Assembly: GCA_018896315.1 (NCBI GenBank)
Contig: JAHIMV010000083.1
Location: 1 to 8,504 of the forward strand
Origin: Patescibacteria group bacterium
GTDB taxonomy: Bacteria; Patescibacteriota; Patescibacteriia; UBA2591; UBA6264
Direction of reading: 5' to 3'
Length of the DNA: 8,504 bases
Positions 1 through 4,995 of the stretch are shown here, piece after piece; the first letter of the stretch is position 1, and the number at the start of each line of letters is the position of its first letter. The notes beneath the pieces are model-generated. The model did not search any database, was not told where the DNA came from, and saw only the letters and a program-made list of their open reading frames with translations. A program made the translations under genes and the position numbers.

Positions 1-1
1 A

Positions 2-3000
2 AAGGTTACTTGGGTTCCAGATGATTTATTGACTAAGTTCAATTATGATATGGGCTCAAACCTTAGTTCATCTTCTACTCATCCAAATGGCGTTGTCTTC
101 CAATATTCTGGTTCAACCCAGAAATATGTTATTGAAGACGGCAAAAAGCGCGCTCTTTCAGAAGCCGCTTTTACAGCCAATCGTTACAGAGCAGTAGATG
201 TTCTTACTCTTGACACTGATGAAACCTATGCCGATGGCACAAGTATCACTGGTGTTGAATCAGGAATATTAACTCCTGGTTGGCTCGGTGTTACACCTGC
301 AACAACCGCTTTAACAGCGAGCTTGTATAATTCACCAGCTTCTACCACTATTCCAAATAAAGCCACTAATGTTTCTATTCTAAGGTTTAAATTAACGGCT
401 GGTTCTTCAGCTACTAGTGTTGCCGGTCTAACATTTAAGAGAACGGATTTAGGCGCTACTACTGATTGGAATACCCTTTATGTTTATGAGGGTAATGATT
501 GTCTTACGCCTACTGGCCGAAGTTTAACTTCAGATGATCATTTGGTAGAATTTACTGCTTTAGGTCTTTCAATCGCCGCTAACACCTCTAAAACAATTGA
601 GCTGCGCGGAGACCTTAAAACTGCTGGCGCTACCGCTAACAGTCGCCATGCTTTCCAGTTAACTGCGGTAGATACTTCTGCTACAGTTAGTGGCTTGCCA
701 CTTACTGGTAATGTTATGGTTGTCGGTTCAGTTAATGTGACTACAGCTGTTCTTAGCGCAGGCACAGCGCCAATCAATCCTTCAGTCGGCGCTCAAGCAG
801 TTGAAATCGCCGCCTTTAAGATTCAGGCTAATGGTGATAATGATCTTACTTTTAGCCAGGCAGTATTTACCTTTACTGGAACCATATCAAGAAGTGATAT
901 TACCAACATTAATCTTTATTTGCTTGGTGAAACCACTTCTTTAGCCAGCGTTTCTAGTATTAGTTCTAATGATACCTTTACTTTAACGCTTGCTTCTCCT
1001 TATGTCATTACCAAAGGTCAGACCAAAAACTTTACAATGAAAGCTGATTTAGCCGGTGAAGTTGGCCGAACCTTAAAAATGTATATTGAGGAAACCTATC
1101 ACTTAGCAGTCAGCGATAATCAATATGATTTTGGAGCCGCTATTACCAATACTTTTGACACGACTCAGGGAACTACTTTGACCTTACAAGGCGGTGAGAT
1201 TACCATGACTGATAATGGTCCTATTGCTAATGAGATTGCTCAAAATCAGCAGGATGTGGTTTTGACAAAGGTTGCTATAACTTCTGAAAGAAATGTTGAA
1301 GTTCGCAAAATGTTTGTCACCCTTGCCGGAACTGTTGCAACAGCTAACCCAACTGATGGTATCAGCGACTTAAGAATTAAGGACGAAGACACTGGTCAAA
1401 CCTTAATGACCACTACTGCTGTTCCAACCACGGCAACAACTATTAATAAGGATTATTTAATGGCAGGCACCTTTAACTTAACTGCCGGTGTCACTCGTAA
1501 TTTAACAATTACGGTTGATGTTGGAGTTGACGCAGGTAATGCGCTTAATGCTTTATATCTTTCTGCTGACTTAAAAATAGTTGACCGTAGCAATGATACA
1601 GTTGCTACTAACGCCACAGACGAAGAAGCTCAAATAAGAGACGTTGCTACTGGTGATTGGGTTCTTGTAGCTGATATTATTCCATATACCATTAGTGGTG
1701 AAAACATGACAGTTCAAACACCTGCTTTAACCATGGCTGCGGCCTCAACCCCAGTCAGCGGTTTAACAGTTGTTAAAGGCGCTACAAAAGTTGACGGTAT
1801 CGGCATTATCTTTACCGCTGGCGATGCTTCTGCTATTTCTATTAGGCAGTTTGCAGTTCGCGTTTATGTCAATTCAGCAAATACTTTCCTCTCCGGTGGC
1901 GAAGATGCTTCACCAACCGGTGAAGTTACCACTGTTTATCTTTATGACGGTGATACTTTATTGAAATCAAAGAGCATTAGTATTACTGCTGCTACTCATG
2001 ACTATGGCGCTGCTACTTTTGACGGACTTAGTGTCTCAGTTCCAGCTGGTTCCACTAAGAAATTAGTGGTTAAGTATGATGTTAACGCCAGTTTAGCCTC
2101 TGCTGTTTATGTAGCCGTTGGTGTTGAAGAGTCAACTGTTACCGCTTATGATAGCGAAGGTGATACAGTAACCGTTACTGATAATCACGTTAATTATTAT
2201 ACTGATAACACCAGTGTTCCAACACATTACACCTATCTTAAGACCGGCGGCGCGTTAGCCATGGCTCAGGATGCGTCAACACCTGATTCTGCCATTGTTA
2301 TTGCTGGCGCCAGCGATGTGGTTATGTCCAAGATTAAATTTACTGCCACTAATGAAGATTGGACTGTTAATAAATTAAGAGTTGAACTTCCCATCACAGC
2401 TAATGAAAGCAGTATTTCAACTGTTAAGATTTCCTATGTAAGCGGTGCTTCAACTATTACCACTTCTGGTCCTTTAGCTGGCGGTTATGTTAAATTCACT
2501 AATCTTAACTGGTTAATTGAAAAAGATACTGAAAAGATATTAACCATTAGCGTTGATTTAGCCGATATTAATCCAAACATTGCAACGACTGGCCGCGATC
2601 TTAAGATTGGTCTTGATTGTTCCCTTGCAACCGATGATTGTGAAGCCGTTGGCTCATCATCAACTATTCTTGGCGCTGTAAATGCTGATTTAAGCGATGT
2701 AGATGGTAAATCCATGTATCTTAGAAAGAGTATGCCAACTGTAGCTGCCGCAACAGCTGAAACAGCTTTGAGTTCTAAATCAGATGCTATTGTTCATGCC
2801 TTTACAGTTACCGCTAGTTCATCTGGTCCAATTACTGTAAAGAAATTCAAATGGGACGTTAACATCGGTGATATTGACGCTGGTGGTGAATTAAAAGTTG
2901 ATAACTGGAAGATCTATAAAAGTGGTTCTGCTACTGCTCTTGCTGGTCTTTGGTCAAATGGAACAACTACCAGTACAACTGGAGTTACTCCTCAACTTAG

Positions 3001-3349
3001 TAGTTCAGGATATGTAATAGTTGAACTTGATAGTGAAGTTGAAATCGCTGCCAATGAAACCAAGACCTTTACTTTGAAAGCCAAAGTTCAGGGAGTGGAA
3101 GTAAACGATAGTCTCGGAATTAGTTTAGATGCTGACGGAGATACTACTAATTTAACTGGTGGTTTAATTAGCCATGACACAGAAGGAGTTAAGCTTTATG
3201 ATGGGGCAACCCAATCATCTGTTGAATTCCTTTGGTCTGATAAGGCTCGTGGTGTAAATCACGCTGCAACAATGCAGAGTACTTATCTTGACTGGTCAAA
3301 TGGTTATTTACTTACTATCTTCCCAGTTTCTAACAACATGTCACAATAG
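2..3349 (+). CDS. Large repetitive surface protein, 5' end missing
   Basis: The reading frame is open from base 2 to a TAG at 3347-3349, giving 1115 residues with no start in the window; the TTG at 29 is simply an internal Leu codon. The protein is rich in Thr, Ser, Ala, Val and Asp and has only three Cys, as expected of an extracellular beta-rich protein. Residues about 40-70 carry a KYVIEDGKKRAL segment like the short surface repeats of the protein at 5699. The remainder holds at least six diverged modules of roughly 145-190 residues, each marked by a strand motif like 'I-x-x-G-x-T-K-x-x-T-L-x-x-D-L' (near bases 560-618, 1001-1052, 1470-1522, 2028-2084, 2507-2560 and 3038-3089). The C-terminus has a W-S-D...D-W-S-N-G-Y-L segment. 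I see no catalytic motif. An S-layer-like or adhesive role is inferred from composition and repeats; no named family is claimed. A strong terminator follows. Confidence 0.9.
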   Translation, partial: KVTWVPDDLLTKFNYDMGSNLSSSSTHPNGVVFQYSGSTQKYVIEDGKKRALSEAAFTANRYRAVDVLTLDTDETYADGTSITGVESGILTPGWLGVTPATTALTASLYNSPASTTIPNKATNVSILRFKLTAGSSATSVAGLTFKRTDLGATTDWNTLYVYEGNDCLTPTGRSLTSDDHLVEFTALGLSIAANTSKTIELRGDLKTAGATANSRHAFQLTAVDTSATVSGLPLTGNVMVVGSVNVTTAVLSAGTAPINPSVGAQAVEIAAFKIQANGDNDLTFSQAVFTFTGTISRSDITNINLYLLGETTSLASVSSISSNDTFTLTLASPYVITKGQTKNFTMKADLAGEVGRTLKMYIEETYHLAVSDNQYDFGAAITNTFDTTQGTTLTLQGGEITMTDNGPIANEIAQNQQDVVLTKVAITSERNVEVRKMFVTLAGTVATANPTDGISDLRIKDEDTGQTLMTTTAVPTTATTINKDYLMAGTFNLTAGVTRNLTITVDVGVDAGNALNALYLSADLKIVDRSNDTVATNATDEEAQIRDVATGDWVLVADIIPYTISGENMTVQTPALTMAAASTPVSGLTVVKGATKVDGIGIIFTAGDASAISIRQFAVRVYVNSANTFLSGGEDASPTGEVTTVYLYDGDTLLKSKSISITAATHDYGAATFDGLSVSVPAGSTKKLVVKYDVNASLASAVYVAVGVEESTVTAYDSEGDTVTVTDNHVNYYTDNTSVPTHYTYLKTGGALAMAQDASTPDSAIVIAGASDVVMSKIKFTATNEDWTVNKLRVELPITANESSISTVKISYVSGASTITTSGPLAGGYVKFTNLNWLIEKDTEKILTISVDLADINPNIATTGRDLKIGLDCSLATDDCEAVGSSSTILGAVNADLSDVDGKSMYLRKSMPTVAAATAETALSSKSDAIVHAFTVTASSSGPITVKKFKWDVNIGDIDAGGELKVDNWKIYKSGSATALAGLWSNGTTTSTTGVTPQLSSSGYVIVELDSEVEIAANETKTFTLKAKVQGVEVNDSLGISLDADGDTTNLTGGLISHDTEGVKLYDGATQSSVEFLWSDKARGVNHAATMQSTYLDWSNGYLLTIFPVSNNMSQ

Positions 3350-3359
3350 ACAATTGAAA

Positions 3360-3403
3360 TAACGTTTTAGCTATAGCGTTAAAATGGCTCACAGTGAAAT
3401 AAT
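3360..3403 (+). repeat. 44-nt repeat, copy 1
   Basis: It aligns with 3581-3623 with three substitutions and a one-base gap. It begins TAACGTTTTAG and ends GTGAAATAAT, and contains the self-complementary core GCTATAGC flanked by TTTTA and TTAAAA. It begins 10 bases after the surface-protein stop codon. What follows differs between the copies: here the TATAAT-bearing 24-nt repeat, at copy 2 the 56-nt palindrome-bearing repeat. Function unknown. Confidence 0.8.
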
Positions 3404-3425
3404 ATAATAAAAATATTAGTTTCAT
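3402..3425 (+). repeat. 24-nt TATAAT-bearing repeat, copy 1
   Basis: It is identical over 24 bases to 4765-4788. It contains TATAAT at 3403-3408 and ends AGTTTCAT. In both places it is followed by the same CCAAAGTCCCC hairpin. The TATAAT has no good -35 partner at 16-18 bases, so a promoter is possible but unproven. Confidence 0.8.
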
Positions 3426-3426
3426 G

Positions 3427-3446
3427 GTTAACCTTTAGAGGTTAAC
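3427..3446 (+). repeat. Small hairpin between repeat and terminator
   Basis: GTTAACC (3427-3433) pairs with GGTTAAC (3440-3446) around the loop TTTAGA. The second copy of this unit, at 4765-4818, lacks it and has TA in its place, so it looks like an insertion into copy 1 or a loss from copy 2. Confidence 0.6.
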
Positions 3447-3447
3447 A

Positions 3448-3479
3448 CCAAAGTCCCCTTAATAGGGGACTTTGGCTTT
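3448..3479 (+). terminator. Terminator of the large surface-protein gene
   Basis: A perfect 11-bp stem, CCAAAGTCCCC (3448-3458) with GGGGACTTTGG (3465-3475), encloses the loop TTAATA and is followed by CTTT. It stands about 100 bases after the TAG stop of the large surface protein. The same stem recurs at 4791-4818 with a one-base loop change and a better T run. The near-symmetric stem could also act on the other strand, but the T run favours the + strand. Confidence 0.8.
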
Positions 3480-3522
3480 AATGGAATGTTTCCAAACGCC
3501 CGGGGCCTTTGTTTATGTTTTA

Positions 3523-3534
3523 TCGGCCTCTGAA
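3523..3534 (+). repeat. Half palindrome (TCG plus right arm)
   Basis: TCG followed by GCCTCTGAA is exactly the loop and one arm of the full palindrome at 3838-3858, in reverse-complement orientation. The left arm is absent. It looks like a truncated copy. Confidence 0.55.
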
Positions 3535-3548
3535 AAATATAAAAAATC

Positions 3549-3569
3549 TGTTGACATCCGATGTCAACA
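3549..3569. repeat. 21-nt palindrome, TGTTGACAT family, loop CCG
   Basis: Arms TGTTGACAT and ATGTCAACA pair perfectly around CCG. The same arms recur at 3632-3652 and 4533-4553 with the inverse loop CGG, so this copy is in the opposite orientation. The following bases CACAGACAGAACA resemble a shortened form of the tail of the 56-nt repeat. Confidence 0.8.
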
Positions 3570-3580
3570 CAGACAGAACA

Positions 3581-3623
3581 TAACGTTTTAGCCATAGCGT
3601 TTAAATGGCCACAATGAAATAAT
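3581..3623 (+). repeat. 44-nt repeat, copy 2 (43 nt)
   Basis: This is the diverged partner of 3360-3403, with three substitutions and a one-base gap. It lies directly between a 21-nt palindrome and the 56-nt repeat, overlapping the latter by two bases. Confidence 0.8.
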
Positions 3624-3677
3624 AAAAAGTCTGTTGACATCGGATGTCAACAGACAAATTGCAACACAGATAGAACA
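3622..3677 (+). repeat. 56-nt direct repeat, left copy (before brnT)
   Basis: It is identical over all 56 bases to 4523-4578. It contains a perfect 12-bp stem, GTCTGTTGACAT (3629-3640) with ATGTCAACAGAC (3644-3655), around CGG, then a tail AAATTGCAACACAGATAGAA. The two copies flank the brnT/antitoxin operon in direct orientation, leaving 845 bases between them. Perfect identity in a region where other repeats have diverged suggests a recent event. Confidence 0.9.
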
Positions 3678-3685
3678 TTTTAAAT

Positions 3686-3706
3686 TGGGGTCTGGCCCCA
3701 TTTTTT
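3686..3706 (+). terminator. Short hairpin with T run
   Basis: TGGGG (3686-3690) pairs with CCCCA (3696-3700) around TCTGG and is followed by six T. The form fits a small intrinsic terminator, but no gene lies directly upstream on the + strand. It could end readthrough ahead of brnT, or be another hairpin of the repeat mosaic. Confidence 0.5.
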
Positions 3707-3837
3707 GCCCTTTGGAAACGCTTTGTTTATGTGGGTTACAGAGCGGTTTTTTTAATTTAGTACTTTTAGACGCAATTTTCTCCTTATTTTAAGTTTAGGA
3801 GCTCTCGGCCCTCAATAAAAAGTTTAGAGCAAAAAAG

Positions 3838-3858
3838 TTCAGAGGCCGAGCCTCTGAA
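3838..3858. repeat. 21-nt palindrome, TTCAGAGGC family, loop CGA
   Basis: Arms TTCAGAGGC and GCCTCTGAA pair perfectly around CGA. Arm length and loop match the palindromes inside the transposase gene although the arms differ. It lies 26 bases upstream of the brnT -35 box. Read in the same phase as the coding copies it has no stop codon. Confidence 0.8.
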
Positions 3859-3884
3859 ACTAAAAGTTATCCACAATATATATC

Positions 3885-3912
3885 TTGACATGTATAATTT
3901 AGTATATACAAT
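3885..3912 (+). promoter_or_regulatory. brnT promoter with candidate operator
   Basis: TTGACA (3885-3890) and TACAAT (3907-3912) are 16 bases apart, a near-consensus sigma-70 promoter 45 bases ahead of the brnT start. An inverted repeat, TGTATA (3891-3896) and TATACA (3905-3910), fills the space between the boxes. CopG-type antitoxins usually repress their own promoters through such sites, so this is a plausible operator; binding is inferred. Confidence 0.65.
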
Positions 3913-3957
3913 TATTAGGGGAAACTAAAAATCTAATTTGTATTAATTTCTAACGGG

Positions 3958-4251
3958 GTGAATATTTTAGAGAAAGCAGTCAAATTTGAATGGGACAAAG
4001 CTAATAGAAATAAAAATTTTGTAAAACATGGTGTAACAGATGGAGAATGCGAAGAAGTATTTTTTGATAGCAATAAGAAGACACTAAAAGATATTTACCA
4101 TTCAAACAAAGAGTCTCGATATATTCTTATTGGGCAAACTAAACTACATAGACTATTATTTATAGTTTTTACTATAAGAAAAAATAAAATTCGCGTTATT
4201 TCGGCGCGCGATCTTAATAAAAAAGAAAAACAATTACATGAAACAACTTAA
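3958..4251 (+). CDS. brnT: BrnT-family ribonuclease toxin
   Basis: This 97-residue protein is a recognisable BrnT toxin, the RelE-like RNase partner of type II BrnT/BrnA toxin-antitoxin systems, which reduces translation by cutting RNA. It has F-E-W-D (10-13), the N-x-x-K-H-G-V stretch (20-26) and the closing I-R-V-I-S-A-R (78-84), in the family order and at about the family length. The start is GTG at 3958; an in-frame TAA lies at 3934 and no better start is seen between. Shine-Dalgarno pairing is weak (ACGG directly before the GTG). The last 14 bases overlap the antitoxin gene, so the two are cotranscribed from the promoter at 3885. Toxin-first order is usual for brnTA. The gene appears intact. 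Confidence 0.93.
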   Translation: MNILEKAVKFEWDKANRNKNFVKHGVTDGECEEVFFDSNKKTLKDIYHSNKESRYILIGQTKLHRLLFIVFTIRKNKIRVISARDLNKKEKQLHETT

Positions 4252-4507
4252 AATTCCAAAATTTAAAAATGAAGATGAGGAACGAAAATTCTGGTCTAAA
4301 CTTGATTTATCTCAATATTTTGAACCAGCTGATTTTTCTTCAATTGCTTTTCCAAATCTCAAGCCTTCATCCCGGTCAATAGCTATACGTATACCAGAAT
4401 ACATTTTAATACGACTTAAAGAGCAGGCTAATGAACTTGATATTCCTTATCAATCACTTATGAAGCAATATATTGCGAAAGGACTGCTCCAAAAGTCTTC
4501 AAAATAA
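4238..4507 (+). CDS. brnA: CopG-type ribbon-helix-helix antitoxin of BrnT
   Basis: This is an 89-residue antitoxin. The N-terminal half has the acidic toxin-binding pattern of the CopG antitoxin family: P-K-F at 7-9, an E/D run at 12-15, F-W at 18-19, and N-L-K-P-S at 40-44. The C-terminal half, from I48, is a ribbon-helix-helix DNA-binding domain: strand IAIRIPEY followed by helices containing R-L-K-E-Q-A-N and Y-Q-S-L-M-K-Q-Y (59-78). It neutralises BrnT and probably represses the shared promoter. The ATG lies inside the end of brnT in another frame. It fits the CopG-antitoxin version of BrnT partners rather than the classical Brucella BrnA sequence, so the symbol is by role. A 56-nt repeat starts 16 bases after its stop. 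Confidence 0.9.
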   Translation: MKQLKIPKFKNEDEERKFWSKLDLSQYFEPADFSSIAFPNLKPSSRSIAIRIPEYILIRLKEQANELDIPYQSLMKQYIAKGLLQKSSK

Positions 4508-4522
4508 GAGGACCCGAGCTTC

Positions 4523-4578
4523 ATAAAAAGTCTGTTGACATCGGATGTCAACAGACAAATTGCAACACAGATAGAACA
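4523..4578 (+). repeat. 56-nt direct repeat, right copy (after antitoxin)
   Basis: It is identical to 3622-3677 in the same orientation, with the 12-bp stem palindrome at 4530-4556 (loop CGG). It starts 16 bases after the antitoxin stop. With the left copy it brackets the brnT operon like the ends of a cassette. The sequence beyond it (GCGGTTAATC...) differs from that after the left copy. Confidence 0.9.
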
Positions 4579-4589
4579 GCGGTTAATCG

Positions 4590-4698
4590 GAATCGGAGCG
4601 CGTGTCCACCTCTGGCGGGTTAAAAACCGATTCGTCTAATCAGCGTTATCTGATTCATAAACAGGGCGCTGGCAATAAAAGCCAGCGGCCCTGTTTTT
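4590..4698 (+). ncRNA. Candidate structured RNA with three hairpins
   Basis: This stretch is clearly richer in GC than its surroundings. It can fold into GAATCGG (4590-4596) with CCGATTC (4627-4633), then AATCAG (4638-4643) with CTGATT (4650-4655), then the terminator hairpin at 4661-4694 with its T run. A series of stems ending in an intrinsic terminator is the layout of a small RNA or a leader. I do not recognise a known RNA family and see no strong promoter directly upstream. It could instead be a remnant of a mobile element, or an untranslated region read from the brnT promoter. Confidence 0.35.
4661..4698 (+). terminator. Strong intrinsic terminator
   Basis: ACAGGGC-GCTGGC (4661-4673) pairs with GCCAGC and GCCCTGT (4681-4694), giving 13 base pairs with one bulged G at 4687 and the loop AATAAAA, followed by TTTT. 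It is the first clear terminator after the brnT/antitoxin operon and would also end the GC-rich element before it. Confidence 0.85.
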
Positions 4699-4711
4699 AT
4701 CACTTAGACAC

Positions 4712-4734
4712 ACTTAGACACTCGGTGTCTAAGT
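4712..4734. repeat. TTAGACAC palindrome, copy 1, with extra half copy
   Basis: Arms ACTTAGACAC and GTGTCTAAGT (10 bp) flank the loop TCG; the 9-3-9 core is 4713-4733. A second left arm, ACTTAGACAC, directly precedes it at 4702-4711. The tandem half copy could come from slippage or a partial insertion. Confidence 0.85.
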
Positions 4735-4764
4735 AAGTTTCATTAAACCGATTCAAAATTATAG

Positions 4765-4788
4765 ATATAATAAAAATATTAGTTTCAT
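4765..4788 (+). repeat. 24-nt TATAAT-bearing repeat, copy 2
   Basis: It is identical to 3402-3425, with TATAAT at 4766-4771. The shared terminator stem begins three bases after it. The left part of copy 1's context (the 44-nt repeat) is missing here, so the unit that moved or was duplicated is the 24-nt block plus the hairpin. Confidence 0.8.
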
Positions 4789-4790
4789 TA

Positions 4791-4824
4791 CCAAAGTCCC
4801 CTTAACAGGGGACTTTGGCTTTTT
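4791..4824 (+). terminator. Terminator, copy 2 of the CCAAAGTCCCC stem
   Basis: The 11-bp stem 4791-4801 with 4808-4818 is identical to that at 3448-3475; the loop is TTAACA instead of TTAATA, and it is followed by CTTTTT. No gene is directly upstream. It insulates the transposase from transcription coming from the brnT side. Confidence 0.85.
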
Positions 4825-4850
4825 AAGCTGTCTTTTTTATATATAAGTTT

Positions 4851-4875
4851 CACTTAGACACTCGGTGTCTAAGTG
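4851..4875. repeat. TTAGACAC palindrome, copy 2
   Basis: Arms CACTTAGACAC and GTGTCTAAGTG (11 bp) flank the loop TCG; the 9-3-9 core is 4853-4873. It lies 30 bases upstream of the candidate -35 of the transposase gene. Confidence 0.85.
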
Positions 4876-4905
4876 ATCTAGGTGAGAAAAAAGGTGTTAA
4901 ACGAT

Positions 4906-4933
4906 TTGCGTCATCTACACATTTTGTTATAAT
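4906..4933 (+). promoter_or_regulatory. Candidate promoter of the transposase gene
   Basis: A perfect TATAAT (4928-4933) has a weak -35 candidate, TTGCGT (4906-4911), 16 bases upstream. Transcription would start near 4940, inside the left arm of the next palindrome, so the mRNA would begin in or close to a hairpin. No Shine-Dalgarno sequence is seen before the ATG at 4996. Confidence 0.5.
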
Positions 4934-4935
4934 AT

Positions 4936-4960
4936 TACTTAGACACTCGGTGTCTAAGTA
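4936..4960. repeat. TTAGACAC palindrome, copy 3, in the transposase leader
   Basis: Arms TACTTAGACAC and GTGTCTAAGTA (11 bp) flank the loop TCG; the core is 4938-4958. A diverged extra right arm, GTGTCTAGGT, follows at 4961-4970 and could pair with the same left arm, since ATTAC(T/C)TAGACAC matches both. It sits between the -10 box and the start codon, where it could affect expression of the transposase. Confidence 0.85.
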
Positions 4961-4995
4961 GTGTCTAGGTAATAATAAATATAAATTATACCACT

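Larger units (their letters stand above)
3350..3957. other. Gene-free repeat mosaic upstream of brnT
   Basis: This 608-base stretch has no convincing gene on either strand. It holds the terminator of the surface-protein gene, two copies of a 43-44 nt repeat, a 56-nt repeat that recurs after the antitoxin gene, three small palindromes, a GGGG/CCCC hairpin with a T run, and the brnT promoter. Shorter pairs are also visible: GTTTCCAAA at 3488-3496 is the inverse of TTTGGAAAC at 3711-3719, CTTTGTTTATG occurs at 3507-3517 and 3721-3731, and AAGTTTAG occurs at 3791 and 3820. The pattern looks like layered insertion of small repeats. Confidence 0.8.
4508..4995. other. Gene-free repeat mosaic upstream of the transposase
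   Basis: No gene is seen in these 488 bases on either strand. They contain the right 56-nt repeat, a GC-rich folded element ending in a terminator, three full copies of the TTAGACAC palindrome with extra half copies, the second 24-nt repeat plus terminator unit, and the transposase promoter. AAACCGATTC at 4624-4633 recurs at 4745-4754, and AGTTTCATTA at 4736-4745 recurs at 4781-4790. Confidence 0.8.

Noticed and set aside
29..31. TTG as the start of the large surface protein
   Set aside because: The frame is open upstream to base 2 and no promoter or ribosome site fits; the gene clearly begins before the window.
538..2715. Short frames on both strands at 538-777, 1770-1964 and 2485-2715
   Set aside because: All lie within the large surface-protein gene in other frames and show no independent signals.
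3428..3640. Minus-strand frame of 70 codons in the repeat region
   Set aside because: It runs through terminator stems and palindromic repeats, and its protein has no family-like pattern.
3867..3875. Replication origin from a DnaA box
   Set aside because: Only single isolated sites are present, with no cluster, no dnaA or dnaN gene and no unwinding element.
3893..3898. TATAAT as the brnT -10 box
   Set aside because: It is only two bases after TTGACA; TACAAT at 3907-3912 has proper spacing.
4579..4660. tRNA or tRNA fragment in the GC-rich segment
   Set aside because: No cloverleaf, anticodon arm or T-loop consensus could be drawn; only the separate hairpins described.
4702..4970. CRISPR array
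   Set aside because: The repeats are short perfect palindromes at irregular distances, with half copies and other elements between them, and no cas genes are near.
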